The notes: generated by a model from the letters alone, not told the origin. Shown: positions 24,546 through 35,984, numbered from the stretch's first letter. The stretch is 64,000 bases of DNA from Antedon bifida (GCA_963402885.1 OY727096.1:23107820-23171819); one strand, 5' to 3'. Numbers and translations: made by a program.

Positions 24546-26929
24546 TTAATTCCTACCTATAGACAGAGGATGATAACTGGACAATGAAAATGAATGGATT
24601 AATAGATTGTAAAATTGTATAATTCTATTGTTGTGACAGTACAAATGTAAATGAACTGTTTTATTAGACACCGTAGTCCTGCACTATAATGCATAAGACT
24701 ACGTTGTCTATTATTATAACCGTGGTGATATCTTGATACTTAAATGTGTGTTTTTGCTGCTAAATAGCACTTAAATTAATATGTATATTGCAGTTTAAAT
24801 GTTTGACACTAAAGAAATATAAAAAGCATTATAAAAACTGCTATCAAGTGGTAATTAGATATACAATATATGTTTTTTGTTCATGTTTAGACGTTTTTCG
24901 CCATTGGCGGCCATTTTGTTTAAAAAAACCTATTTCCCCTACCTGGATTTTTCTAGACTTTTAGTATGTTCATATAGGGACCTTATAGAAATGCATTGTG
25001 GTGAAAAAAATTCTGTTGCAATTTTTTCAACCTTTTACTGATTCTGAGCATATCTTTCCTGTACTAACTGGCCTACAATGCTAGGCCTACAATTTTGGTC
25101 CACATCCATCTGGCTAACACGTGCTTGACGCGACATACCAGTCGGTACCCAATATATTTGATGCCTTATTTACAATGATACTACAAACATAAAAACATGT
25201 TAATAAGAGAATGTAGGCCTAGTCGTTAAGGTAACCGCGTTAGATTACAGGTATGAATGCTAATTTTGTATTGATTTATACCCTAGGAATTAGTTAATTA
25301 AGACTTCAAAACAATTTGTGACTCGTACTTTAGTAAATTATAATGAACAGTAAAAAAGGATCTTTCTTCTTTTTTTTCTATCTTTTAAAGAATGATGGTT
25401 AAATATAACGATATCAATTCTTACCTATGATGACAATGATGATGATGAAGATGATGATGATGTCTACTTTAAGTAGGTGAGGAATGAATATCAAAATAAA
25501 AAAAATATATCAAAATAAAATGCTCCAATTAATTACTACCAGATCGAAGCATACACAATTTATTCATTAAATATTATGTTGTATTATTATCTTTGCTTCA
25601 TCAAATATTTTTAATAAATTAATCAATGTATTAATGAGATATTGCGTTTGTTGTTTTACATATTATGGCATCCACACTAAATACATGAGCTGATCACATT
25701 ATCTTTGTAATTTTGTTGTAAGATTTTATGAGAAAGCATGTTTATACTCCAAAAGTAGTAAAAAACAAAAATACATTTATTTTCATATATAGCGAAAATA
25801 AACAATTGCATTTAAAATGTTTCCAGTACAATTCCGGTTATTTTGATAGCCCCTGTGTGTGGATGCGTCCAATAGCAAAAATTAGAAACAATTACAAACG
25901 TACGGTACAACTTTCTCTTAAAATGTATACAGTGTACAATTGTAATTGGTATTGTATCAAAGATTATTTTACATCTCCCTGGTATGCACTTTTAAACAGC
26001 AATCTGCAATTTGTCATATAATTAGAAATTTAAAGTTTTCATTCTGACGTTTGTGGTCCAACTTAATTAAAGGGTAAACAAAAAGCTTCTCCACACACCG
26101 TTAAAATAATACTGGCCTACGATGATAGGCCTACAATTTTAGTCCACATGCATCTTGCTGCTAACACGTGCTTGACGCGATATATTTGATGCCTTATTTA
26201 CAATGATACTACAAACATACAAACATGTTTTTAAATAAGAGAATTTAAATGTAGACCTAGTCAATTCAATAATAAGGTAACCGCGTTAGATTATGAATGA
26301 TAATTTTGTATTGATTTATACCCTAGGAATTATAAATAAGATAATTAAGACTTTTAGTAAAGTATAATGAACAGTAAAAAAGGAAAGTTATCTTTTAAAG
26401 AGTGATGGTTAGAGATGTAAACGATATCAATTCTTACCTATGATGACAATGGTGATGAAGAAATGATGACGACGATTTTAATCATTATTAAATGAAATTA
26501 TATTGTCTACTTTAAGTAGATGAGAAATGAATATCAACATTTTAAAAATATATCACAATAAAATGCTCCAATTAATTACTACAAAGAACGAAGCATACAC
26601 AATTTATTCATTAAATATTATGTTGTCTTATTATCTTTTCTTAATAAATTATTTTTAAAAAATGAATTAATAAATTTATTAAGATATTGCGTTTGTTGTT
26701 TTACATTACATTTTTGCATTGTCTCATTATAATTATCACTCTTTTTTATTGTATTGCTTTACCATTGATAGAAACTAATAAATATTATTATGGCATCCAC
26801 ACAAAATACATGAGCTGACAGATCACATTTATCTTTGTTAATTTTTTGAAAGATTTTATGAGAAAGAATGTTTATACTCCAAAAGTAGTAAATATTACTC
26901 ACAACCTAGAACCCGACCGTGGCAGTTTG

Positions 26930-28203
26930 CAAATGCAATTTTAAACCTTGCAGTACAACTTCAGTTCGGTTTATATTTAGTTTAAAATCTTCCTAAAAGC
27001 CCTGACATTCTGGTAATGTTGATACACAAGTCCTATCCCATTCCACATCACTCCAACAGTTTAAAACCTTCCCAGTCCCAGTACAATCATTACTTAGCTA
27101 GCAGTACTTTTTTCTGGTGAAACACGGCTTAAAGCTTTCTTGAGCTTAATTGGTTTTCTCCCAAGCTTTGAATCTTATTGAATAAATTTAATAATAGGCC
27201 TAATCTATTTGATGAATTTTGTAATAAAACGAACGAGACTGATAAATAATTCAGATCGGCAGCGTCACACGCATTTTTTTCTCGTTGTTGTTGTCCAATC
27301 ATAATCGTTTTCGTGAATTGAAGTTAGGAATCATCGTCACCAAAGATCATATCAGATATTTTCATACAGTTTCAGTAATTCTCCGTTGCTTTTACGCCTG
27401 TCCAGTTTGAGGAGATTCTTATACCATTTGCGGAGCCTGTCCTGTGGTGGTCATTACGTCACTCCAGAACCATTAATAGGGCTACAGGTATTTTGGATAC
27501 TATTTTTATGTATTTGACGTGATATTTGGATTGATATATTATATTCCTCCTTATTAGGGTGTATTGAATCATGAAAAATCAAAATGTTTGGTGGTTGTAA
27601 AATGGGCAATGTTGACGCTCTTATTTTGTCGATAAAACTGAGTCCAGATACCATGATAAGATGATGATGGCATCATGAAAGTTCGTTATTTTTGTGTGAT
27701 TTTGCAAATTGTGACATTGTTAATAAACTCAATCTCATTTTTTTTTATAAAAAAGGTCACTTCAATTCATTCCGGGAATCAAACGAATCATGCCATTTAT
27801 ACATTTCCTTCCGTTGACATGGTAACTGACCCCATGAATTGTTGTTTAAAGATGGTTAGTTCAAATCTTTCTTTCTTTTATTTAAGCGCAACGACAGTAA
27901 TTTGACCAGTCCCACGCGACGAATTGTCTGAACTGTCGCTCGTGATTGGCTAAATTACTTGCTTTGCCTGTGTAGTTTATACATCTATTCCTTGCCTCTT
28001 GTGCAGTACACGGAAAACAGTACCCCTACAAAATAAAGAGTTTTACAAGTTACACAAAAGTTGATGTCATGTGTTTAATTGAATGATAAGTTGTGTTTTT
28101 TTATACTAAAGTAGTTATGTAATCTATGTGGATTGACCAGTCTGTAAATCGTCCAACTAAAGCATGTATTTTAACGTACGAAATGCGCTTTATATTTTGA
28201 CAG
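26930..28203. other. Upstream region of GPCR copy 2
   Basis: No coding sequence recognised. At 27294-27312 'ccaatcataatcgtttt' resembles the same text (reverse strand) upstream of copies 1 and 3. A possible 5'UTR donor CAG|GTATTT is at 27487/27488, and an acceptor tttgacag ends at 28203. A CCAAT inverted repeat is at 27885-27972. Confidence 0.4.
27885..27972. mobile_element. CCAAT-bearing inverted-repeat MITE, copy 3 (diverged)
   Basis: Contains 'agtaatttgaccagtcc' and 'ctcgtgattggctaaattact', the two diverged arms of the family, 250 bp upstream of GPCR copy 2. Confidence 0.55.
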
Positions 28204-28232
28204 TACGTAGAACGAACTCTGTATCATTCATA

Positions 28233-29288
28233 ATGGTGAACGAATATGCAAATGAAACAGATGACTTCGTGTCTTCTACCATCAACCCTTCACCTGTATC
28301 ATGGTCACGTGGTGAGCTCATCTTTCAAGTATTCTGCCTGTCACTTATAATGGTTATCGGCATTATCGGTAACGGTCTTGTCATCGTGTCTGTAATTATA
28401 TCACGTCAATTACGCACAGTCACTAACGTCTACGTTGTCAATCTCGCCGTTACTGATCTACTTACTGTTCTAAATATCCCATTGACGATTGTAGCCATGC
28501 TGTCGGACAGCAATGGCTGGCCTCTTGCTGATTGGCTGTGCGTGTTCACGGCGGGATGTTTAATCGTCTGCGTAGCCAGCAGTATATACACGTTGGCAAT
28601 GATTGCCATTAGTCGTCTTCTGGTGGTTACCAGGTCACACGTTGGCAATAAGTCTTTGCCGTTTAAACGTCACTGCATAATAACCGCTCTTGTCTTTATC
28701 TGGTCGATATCAATATTCATAGCGTCGATACCAGCTATATTTGGTGTTGGTCAACTTGGCTATGATACTCGATATTATAGCTCCTGTACCTGGGACTGGT
28801 CACACCCAAAATCGTCAACATACAATGTAATAGTAGCTGCCTATGGGCTAGTACCATTTCTAGTGATAGTAACCTGTTACTTGATCATATTCCGACATTT
28901 TCACAAACACACAGAGAAGATGATGGTTCATGCAAATAGGGTCACAAGCTGCTCCAATGGACAACAAACACGCAACGCCTGGGCAAGAAAGAATGGCAGT
29001 AAACATCGGATGAATACAATGAATGTCAGAGTTACACAGAACTTATTTTATGTGATTGTCGTGTATGTAATGTGTATAACTCCGTTTGTAATCTGCTTAT
29101 CGGTGGTGCCGAGAGGTGGTTCTATTAAAGCTACGCCATATGCAACAGTTATCCTTATGATAAATAGCTGTATCAATCCTTTAATCTATGCAGTGAAACA
29201 TCCACATTTTAAAGGAGTTTTCAAAAGCATTTTGACTTGCCGTTTAAAAAGTATTGCTGACAGGCCTTATGACATTAGAAATACCTGA
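28233..29288 (+). CDS. Class A (rhodopsin-like) GPCR, copy 2
   Basis: 351-aa seven-helix receptor, coding region in one exon. The frame is open from 28164, but a splice acceptor (ttttgacag, ending 28203) and homology to copy 3 place the start at 28233 (MVNEYANET, with an N-glycosylation site). TM1 carries 'GNGLVIVSVI', TM2 'NLAVTDLL' with the sodium-site Asp, and TM3 starts at 'WLCVFTAG'. The TM3-ECL2 disulphide cysteines are present (WLCVF, SSCTW). TM7 has 'NSCINPLIYA' with NPxxY intact. Unusual: the D/ERY position reads SRL (ISRLLVVTRS), and the TM6 CWxP reads CITP. ICL3 is rich in basic and polar residues. Ligand unknown; it resembles the moody/Tre1-like and GPR84/melatonin-like group of orphan receptors, but I cannot place it firmly. 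Confidence 0.9.
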   Translation: MVNEYANETDDFVSSTINPSPVSWSRGELIFQVFCLSLIMVIGIIGNGLVIVSVIISRQLRTVTNVYVVNLAVTDLLTVLNIPLTIVAMLSDSNGWPLADWLCVFTAGCLIVCVASSIYTLAMIAISRLLVVTRSHVGNKSLPFKRHCIITALVFIWSISIFIASIPAIFGVGQLGYDTRYYSSCTWDWSHPKSSTYNVIVAAYGLVPFLVIVTCYLIIFRHFHKHTEKMMVHANRVTSCSNGQQTRNAWARKNGSKHRMNTMNVRVTQNLFYVIVVYVMCITPFVICLSVVPRGGSIKATPYATVILMINSCINPLIYAVKHPHFKGVFKSILTCRLKSIADRPYDIRNT

Positions 29289-29442
29289 TTATTACAGAAT
29301 ATGTATATGGTATTGTTACTATCTGTAATATAAGCAAGGTGCTGTCCTCGTGCAATAACTTGATACTTTGAATTATTAGACATGTGAATTAACTTCTAGT
29401 GGAAAATCGAACATCAATTATTCTGAATAAGTGCGGAATAAT

Positions 29443-29448
29443 AATAAA
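29443..29448 (+). promoter_or_regulatory. Candidate poly(A) signal of GPCR copy 2
   Basis: AATAAA, 155 nt after the stop codon, at the point where homology with the copy 3 flank ends. Confidence 0.45.
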
Positions 29449-29460
29449 TAAAAATGTGAT

Positions 29461-29518
29461 TTAAAAAGTATTGCTGATAGGCCTCATGATATTAGAAATA
29501 CCTGATTATTACAATATA
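29461..29518 (+). pseudogene. Duplicated 3' tail of the GPCR gene
   Basis: The 58 bp starting 'ttaaaaagtattgctgatag' and running through 'gaaatacctgattatt' repeats the last codons, stop and first 3'UTR bases of copy 2 (29249-29296), offset 212 bp. A fragment only. Confidence 0.75.
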
Positions 29519-29726
29519 TGTACAGTATGTTATTCTCTCTACTTATGTATAGGCCTATTATTTACTATCAATAATATCAATAATTTGTGTGGAATAAGAA
29601 TTATAATAGTTTCATGGGCCACCATTATTTCAGCACTTCAAATATCTGTAAATCAAACATGGCTGCACACACACAATTTCAATGTAGACCTATTTTAGGA
29701 GATGCTTCAATATTATACAATAACTA

Positions 29727-29962
29727 GAGGGTACTCCGAGAGTACAAACCTCCGCCTACTGTAAAATTCCTCTACATAAAATGTCCCCGGAAAATATATA
29801 CAGACCTTTTCCCCTCAAATTCGAACTCGTCCGAGCTTTTGGGGCATAGATCATTGTGGCCAAATTTGGTGAGAATCGGATAAAAACTGTGGCCTCCAGG
29901 CTGTTCACAGACACACACACAAACATACAGGGGTGAAAATATAACCTCCTTGGCGGAGGTAA
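29727..29962. mobile_element. Short nonautonomous element, 'ACCTCCGCC...GGCGGAGGT'
   Basis: Begins near 'agagggtactccgagagtac' (a perfect hairpin), has CCTCCGCC at about 29750 and ends CTTGGCGGAGGT at about 29960. The interior 'aatttggtgagaatcgga' and an (AC)n stretch are typical of a family widespread in marine invertebrates. I cannot name it. Confidence 0.55.
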
Positions 29963-29985
29963 TAATGAATGTTTTATATTCGTGT

Positions 29986-30090
29986 AATGGTACAAATAAT
30001 GGCATTAATTAGGTTAAATATCAACTCGGCTGTCGCCTTGTTAATAATATAACCTTTCATCATTCACCTCATGCCATTATTTGTACCATT
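29986..30090. mobile_element. 105-bp MITE with 20-bp perfect inverted ends
   Basis: AATGGTACAAATAATGGCAT (29986-30005) is exactly complementary to 30071-30090. Lies directly next to the preceding element. Confidence 0.7.
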
Positions 30091-31434
30091 AAACATTAAT
30101 TATTTGTATAGTATATTATAATTTGTGTGTGTTTATTATTATTAGATTACAATTATAATCTTCTCTGTGATGGCACTGTATATACTCTTTGTTATAGGGA
30201 ATGACATTCACAGTATAAAATATCGGTGAATGTTATGCATTTGTTGCAAAATAAAATACGAATGAAATTAATCGCTACTTTGTATGTCGAACGTAAGAAT
30301 TCTGAATGGAGTAATACTTCAAAATCAAGATTTCGTCTTTTACTTTACTCAAATAACAAATAGTTTTTTTTTCAATACGCCAATAAAAAATGATATTAAA
30401 ATAAAAATATCTTGGACTACTCCCATAGTGTCGAGCTTTGTGGAAGACTTCACACACTATGATAATAGTGAAAATTTACAGTATATTATAGAGCCCTATT
30501 CGAAACATAGCGTGGGCGTTACACCTTTTAAACAACATTCTTCTCCCTTTGTCCACTCATGTCGGTGCTGCCAACCATACTTACGGCGCGCAATATCTTT
30601 TTCCACAGCGAGTAAACCAGGGCAACAACCTCGCCTCAAAAGGCTATTTCACGACAAGAAAACTAGACTATAAAGCAAAAGTGCTAGTTTAAGATTCGTC
30701 TAGATTCGTAAAAGAATAACATCTTGGCGTGTCGAAACATACAGTACTCATTTGAGCTTGAAAAAAATAAAAACGCCAGCTGGTGGCGCTACGTAAAAAC
30801 TGATTTTGAGGAGCGGGTGTTTTAGTTATTAATGTAAGAAGAAAAGAGTTGTTCATCGCCATCTGATAGCATCGGCTAGTCTGGCTTCCAGGCGGAGTTT
30901 TGTCTTAATATTAGTAAAAAGATAAATATTTTGGCACATATGGCGTTTCATACGTATACTACTTGAGCTTGGATACTCCATATTTTCAGATAAAAATCGA
31001 AATAAAAACAAATGAATACAGACTTGGGGCAAGTCTAAGCATCGGCGATTATCTTTTTAAACTTGACGATATATCCTTGACGATTATATCCGCGAATGCA
31101 TATTTGCATGCTACCATGTTCCTATTGTAAACAATACAACATAAGGCATATTACCGTATTAGGCCTCCAGGACATGGACTGTTTGATCTTAACCGCTTAT
31201 ATAGCAGCACTGTCAGTTCACGATGGACGTCTCCAGGTTAAATCGACGACTAATGACCGACGATTTTTGATGGCGACGTACTTCGGAAATGATAATGGCA
31301 ATGCCTCCTGAATTTAAATTACCCGCTGTTGTTCGAATTCCATATATTCCTTATATTAGCTCTCTATGGCTTACAGTAGGAAAGAGCGAGATTAGTAATC
31401 TTCGCAATTAGGTTTTCAGATTGCACTGAATCGT
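30091..31434. other. Gene-free stretch downstream of GPCR copy 2
   Basis: The longest frame, 30284-30673 (129 codons), has no recognisable domain, no splice support and low-complexity composition; I do not call it a gene. Nothing else is seen. Confidence 0.5.
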
Positions 31435-31988
31435 TTAAAGATGTATTGTCCCTTGAAACACAAAAAAATGAAGGTCAGAATATTCTAAATTTAAATTGGC
31501 CATATCAAAGTAATATTAAAGTTATTCACTTTAAGGTGAAAATTCGAGCCAAAAACAACAATTTTACGTAATTAACAGCTAAATTAATTTGATTACATTT
31601 CGTCTGGAAAATCGTCGCGAGCGAAAGTAAACAAAGATTTCAATCCATGATTATACATTATGCATGATGCTAATTAGGATTGTTTACAACTCGTCACGGT
31701 TGAGAAGGTGTTTTCACACAGATCGCGAGGAAGTTTTATGATTATGCATACAGAGTAGTCAAATAAGCGCGTTGCATTATGAGATATGTTTTGATCGAAA
31801 ACTCTGACTGGAAGTCAAAGTTATTTTTTTAACCAAAAAACGTCTGTATTTCAGTTAAATGATTTTTTTTTCGACTAATTTTTGGTGAAAGTTAATAACT
31901 ATTATGATACTCCAAAATGACCCACTTTTTTTCGAAATCTTTTATTTTTTATTTTTTTGGAATTTGACAAAGGGACAATACATCTTTA
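31435..31988. mobile_element. 554-bp MITE-like element, ends TTAAAGATGTATTGTCCC
   Basis: TTAAAGATGTATTGTCCC (31435-31452) and GGGACAATACATCTTTAA (about 31972-31989) are exact complements. The interior is non-coding and AT-rich. A truncated relative lies at 5483-5767. Confidence 0.75.
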
Positions 31989-33192
31989 ATGTTTAAAAAA
32001 ATGTTAAGATATGAAAAGGGGTAGGCCAACCCCTGTGGACGCTAACAAAACAAATAAAGTACCGAAATGAACACTGATTAATCGGCTTAAAAAATTAAGA
32101 ATTTAAAATTGACCAGCCAACGTTTCACCAAAGCCAGAGAAAGTTTCATCATGTATTATGATATCCATTTTTTAATTAATAACGATATAAATAGCTTTAT
32201 TATTTTGCGATAGGAAAAAAAATGGTCCCCTTAGGGGGGGGGGGGGGGGTTGAATCAACCATTTGGAACATTCAAAAGTGTCATGCCATTTACAGGGGTA
32301 TACACGGTACACATCATGTACAGATGTATGCCTATATAAATACATCGATTTCCAGTGTTCTGTCTCTACTTTGGCGACTTGTTTTGTTCGATATCGTATT
32401 TATAGCTAGTGTAGTGCCAAACAAGATTGTTACATTAGAAAGGTATGTTATTCTAAGATCACTGTACCAGATGTTCACCATCGTTACGAACAAGAAGGTG
32501 ATGAATGAAGAAAAGAAGAATGTATACTGTACACCGGTCTGACATTTCCCAATGTAATATAAATATATGTAAACATTTAAAAATAATAAAAACGTTCCAC
32601 GTGAGGATTCTTGTCGCCAATCACTAAGCTCCAATCCAGCGTCTTTACACTGTGCGTATACAGCAAGCAAACGAACAAAGTCGAGTGTCATCAAATATCG
32701 TATATACATGATTCGTAATAAAATTCAGGATCCAACTTTGTTTTTTTTTTCATCCAAGCAGAATTATTTAGTGTGACAGCACATACATTGCATACTATAG
32801 GCAGTTACGCCTTGATTTTATTAACTCTGTTCCCACTCCCTGTAATAGAATGTGAACTTGGAAACAATAGAGGGGGCTATCCTAAAAATATTTGGATTAT
32901 TGAATTGAATTTGCTTATTGAAATATTAAAAGAGAACAAATAAATAATGAAATGAAATTGAGTAAATTTAGAACTATTTGGAATAAAAAGACAATAAATC
33001 TTGATTTAAAAGATTATATTAATTTAATACCAATAAACACACACAAGCTATTTTCTACATGAGTGATATATCATGTACTCAAATAAATATTGAAATATTA
33101 AATACACTAATATATTATTAATACGATCGAAAAGAAAAATAATCTAAATGAAGTACAACTGTTATATAGTGCAACTGAATATAACCGCAACT
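31989..33192. other. Gene-free stretch
   Basis: Contains a poly-G run at about 32236-32250. The overlapping frames at 32222-32542 (+) and 32332-32709 (-) have no recognisable domain. Nothing supportable. Confidence 0.5.
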
Positions 33193-33443
33193 GCGGTTAT
33201 TATCCAGTATCGTCTGAACAGCAGTGCCTTGTCGCCAGCACGTAACCTGGTAACCACCAGCAGACGACTAATCATTGCCAGCGTGTATATACTGCTGGTT
33301 ACGCAGACTATTAAACATCCCGCCGTGAACACGCACAGCCAATCAGCAAGAGGCCAGTCATTTTTATCAGACAACAGTGCTAAAATCGTCCAAGGCATAT
33401 TGCATATTCAGAACAGTAAGTAGATCAGTAACTGCGAGATTTA
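33193..33443 (-). pseudogene. GPCR fragment, copy 4 (TM2 to start of TM4)
   Basis: Minus-strand 'NDWPLADWLCVFTAG', 'IVCVTSSIYTLAM' and 'ISRLLVVTRLRAG' match copy 3 closely. Homology starts abruptly at 33443 in the TM2 region and stops near 33193 at 'gcggttattatcc'. A 6-nt deletion removes AI from AMIAISR, and extra bases lie near 33400. No start, no C-terminal half: a dead fragment 0.8 kb downstream of copy 3. Confidence 0.85.
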
Positions 33444-34212
33444 GGCCTACTTGTCTTATTTTTGAACTTGTTAAAAATATGTGTTAGAGAAAACATATTA
33501 GTTAAGAAAAAAAAATCTTAATTATTATTATTTTTGGAGTTCCTAATTTTGTAATATTATTTTATATTTATATTTTATATTTGTTTTGAGCTATGCTTTC
33601 ATTTAGGCTCCTCTACTATATTTAAGTTAATAGTAAAGTGAAATAAAATGAAACATTAGGTAAGAGAAACCTTAATGATTTAAAAGATTATAGTACTTAA
33701 TAGTATAGTATTTAATCATGAACACGCACAAACTAATCTAGTACGTTTGTTGAGTGATATTATGCTTACAAATAAATATTGACAATATTAATTACAATGC
33801 TAATATACCGGTATTATTAAAGATCAAACAGACGGCACGAAATTAATTAGGCCTATAAAAAACTAATTTTAGATAAAGTACGGATAAATATATCAACTGC
33901 CATCAGCCAGCAGACATATTGTTTATAATAATTACACTTCTATTGAACGGCCAATACAATAGCTACCCTACATTACCATTTATACAGATGAAGAGCTGAC
34001 AGTACATAGGCTTGATGGCCATTGACAATTCCCATTGAAATAAGGCCTTTTAAGGTTTCTTATTCCGCACTTATTCAGAATAACTGATGTTCGATTTTCC
34101 ACTAGAAGTTAATTTACATGTCTAACATTTTAAAGTATCAAGTTATTGCACGAGAACAGCACCTTGCTTATATTACAGGTAGTAACAATACCATATACAT
34201 ATTCTGTAATAA
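33444..34212. other. Spacer and 3' flank of GPCR copy 3
   Basis: AT-rich and non-coding. 34065-34212 is the inverted counterpart of the 3' flank of copy 2 (29289-29445), sharing 'tgttcgattttccactagaagttaa' as broken blocks and 'cagcaccttgcttat'. Confidence 0.65.
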
Positions 34213-35295
34213 TCAGGTATTTCTAATGTCATAAGGCCTGTCAGCAATACTTTTTAAACGGCAAGTCAAAATGCTTTTGAAAACACCTTTAAAATGTGGA
34301 TGCTTAACTGCATAGATTAAAGGATTGACACAGCTGTTCATCATAAGAATAACCCCTGCGAAGGGCGTAGCTTTAATAGAAGCACTACCTGTCAGTAATA
34401 AGCAAATTCCGAAGGGAGTCATACAAATTGCATACATGACAACCACATAAAATAAGTTTCTTGTAACTTTAATATTCATTTTATTCAACCGATGTTGCAT
34501 ACTGCCTTTCTGTCCTGCTGTCCAGGCGTTGCGTGACGTCTGTTGTCCATTAGTACTACTTGTCGCACTGGTGGTATTCACACCCGTATTCGCATTAGAC
34601 ATCATCTTCTCTATGTGTTTGTGAAAATGTCGGAATATGATCAAATAACATGTTAATATCACAACTAATGGTACCGGATACAAAACTGCAGCTAATATCG
34701 CGCTGTATGTTGATGATTTTGGGTGTGACGACACCCAGGTACAGGAGCTATATCGAGTATCATAGCCAAGTTGACCAACACCAAATATAGCTGGGATCGA
34801 CGCCATGAATATTGATATTGACCAGATTAAAATCAAAGCGGTTATTATCCAGTAACGTCTGAACGGCAGTGCCTTGTCGTCAGCACGTAACCTGGTGACC
34901 ACCAGCAGACGACTAATGGCAATCATGGCCAAAGTGTATATACTGCTGGCTACGCAGACGATTAAACATCCCGCCGTGAACACGCACAGCCAATCAGCGA
35001 GAGGCCAGCCATTGCTATCCGATAACATTGCTACAATCGTCAATGGTATATTCAGAACAGTAAGTAGATCAGTAACGGCGAGATTGACAACGTAGACGTT
35101 GGTGACTGTGCGTAATTGACGTGATATAATTACAGACACGATGACAAGACCGTTACCAATAATGCCGATAACCATTATAAGTGACAGGCAGAATACTTGA
35201 AAGATGAGTTCACCACGTGACCATGATACAGGGAAAGGACTGATGGTAGAAGACGACACGAAGTCACCTGTTTCATTTGCATATTCGTCCACCAT
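34213..35295 (-). CDS. Class A (rhodopsin-like) GPCR, copy 3
   Basis: 360-aa intact receptor, coding region in one exon, starting MVDEYANETGDFVSS. Same seven-helix plan as copy 2, with near-identical TM1-TM3 ('NGLVIVSVI', 'NLAVTDLLTVLNIPLT', 'WPLADWLCVFTAG'). ICL2 and ICL3 diverge, with 'TRLRADDKALPFRRY' and a longer Ser/Thr/Asn-rich third loop ('NTGVNTTSATSSTNGQQ'). It again has SRL in place of D/ERY, CMTP in place of CWxP, and an intact 'NPLIYAVKHPHFKG'. The acceptor atttacag at 35334 marks a spliced 5'UTR exon start; the upstream intron may reach a donor at 37355/37356. Inverted relative to copy 2, direct relative to pseudogene copy 1. Probably binds a small ligand at the plasma membrane; no ligand can be inferred. 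Confidence 0.92.
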   Translation of the reverse strand: MVDEYANETGDFVSSSTISPFPVSWSRGELIFQVFCLSLIMVIGIIGNGLVIVSVIISRQLRTVTNVYVVNLAVTDLLTVLNIPLTIVAMLSDSNGWPLADWLCVFTAGCLIVCVASSIYTLAMIAISRLLVVTRLRADDKALPFRRYWIITALILIWSISIFMASIPAIFGVGQLGYDTRYSSCTWVSSHPKSSTYSAILAAVLYPVPLVVILTCYLIIFRHFHKHIEKMMSNANTGVNTTSATSSTNGQQTSRNAWTAGQKGSMQHRLNKMNIKVTRNLFYVVVMYAICMTPFGICLLLTGSASIKATPFAGVILMMNSCVNPLIYAVKHPHFKGVFKSILTCRLKSIADRPYDIRNT

Positions 35296-35984
35296 TATCG
35301 CCGCTGATACTTCAGAGATTTGATTCGCAATTACTGTAAATATAAGAAATATAATTTCACAACTGAAAACAAAACTAACTTTGCTTTTACATGTGGTAGT
35401 TGGTGAAATATTTTTATAGGATATGATGTACGGAGGATGTTCATCATTGACACAACTGCTTCCTTCTTCGCTGGAAATAGTAACATTGTCATATACCCGA
35501 GGAAAATGGTCGATAGAATTCTATGAACATGCTATAGAGTTCAGTGGTTATAGAGTTCAGAGTAATTTTATATCACCAAAAAATATAATACAAAATTAAA
35601 AATAAAATTCAGAAAATATAGAATGCTTCAGAACTGTATAGAGAAATCTTTAAAAAATATATCGATATCTATTGATATTTATTTATTATATACAATTTCT
35701 ATCTACTGTATAAGAATTCTAGAATAAAATATAGAATTTATATGAGTTGTTATAAACATTCTGTAGATTAGTAGTAAACAGTAGTAGTAAACATTGTCAT
35801 ATTAACATTCTCATATATAGAGTAACATTGTCATGCGTGAAATTGTCACAATTTTACAGTAGTAGTCCTAGTAACATTAGGCCTAACGTTTATTGTAATA
35901 TATCGTCATAATAACATTATCGCTTATTGCAACACTGTATGCCGTTCAATTGTTATGTATTGTTGTTTTATTCACACATTTTTA

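Larger units (their letters stand above)
21952..25066. mobile_element. 3.1-kb DNA transposon with ~370-bp terminal inverted repeats
   Basis: Ends TAGTACAGGAAA (21952-21963) and TTTCCTGTACTA (25055-25066), flanked by a 3-bp duplication ACT (21949-21951, 25067-25069). The empty site is visible in the tandem copy at about 26108. The inverted repeats run to about 22325 and 24695 and are highly similar, including 'aaaatggccgccaatggc'. Between them lies a second, diverged inverted pair, 23160-23640 against 23955-24545, whose frames are broken and resemble no transposase I know. A poly-C tract is at 22655-22697. A 3-bp target duplication occurs in several superfamilies (PIF/Harbinger, CMC, Zator, Academ), so I leave the superfamily open. 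Confidence 0.8.
21692..26930. repeat. Approx. 1.04-kb tandem duplication, first copy split by a transposon
   Basis: Copy 1 is 21692-21951 plus 25067-about 25860; copy 2 is about 25918-26930, offset about 1,035 bp after the insertion. Shared landmarks: 'ttttacatctccctggtatgcac', 'aacacgtgcttgacgcga', 'ggtaaccgcgttagatta', 'tttataccctaggaatta' and 'tttatactccaaaagtagta'. The intact copy 2 junction shows what the transposon target looked like. Confidence 0.8.

Noticed and set aside
28164..28232. Upstream ATG as the start of GPCR copy 2
   Set aside because: A splice acceptor at 28203 and homology with copy 3 show this part is intron or 5'UTR; the conserved start is 28233.
30284..30673. 129-codon frame downstream of GPCR copy 2
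   Set aside because: No recognisable domain or splice sites, composition like surrounding AT-rich DNA.
32222..32709. Overlapping frames of 106 (+) and 125 (-) codons
   Set aside because: They are mutual shadows, one spans a poly-G run, and neither resembles a known protein.
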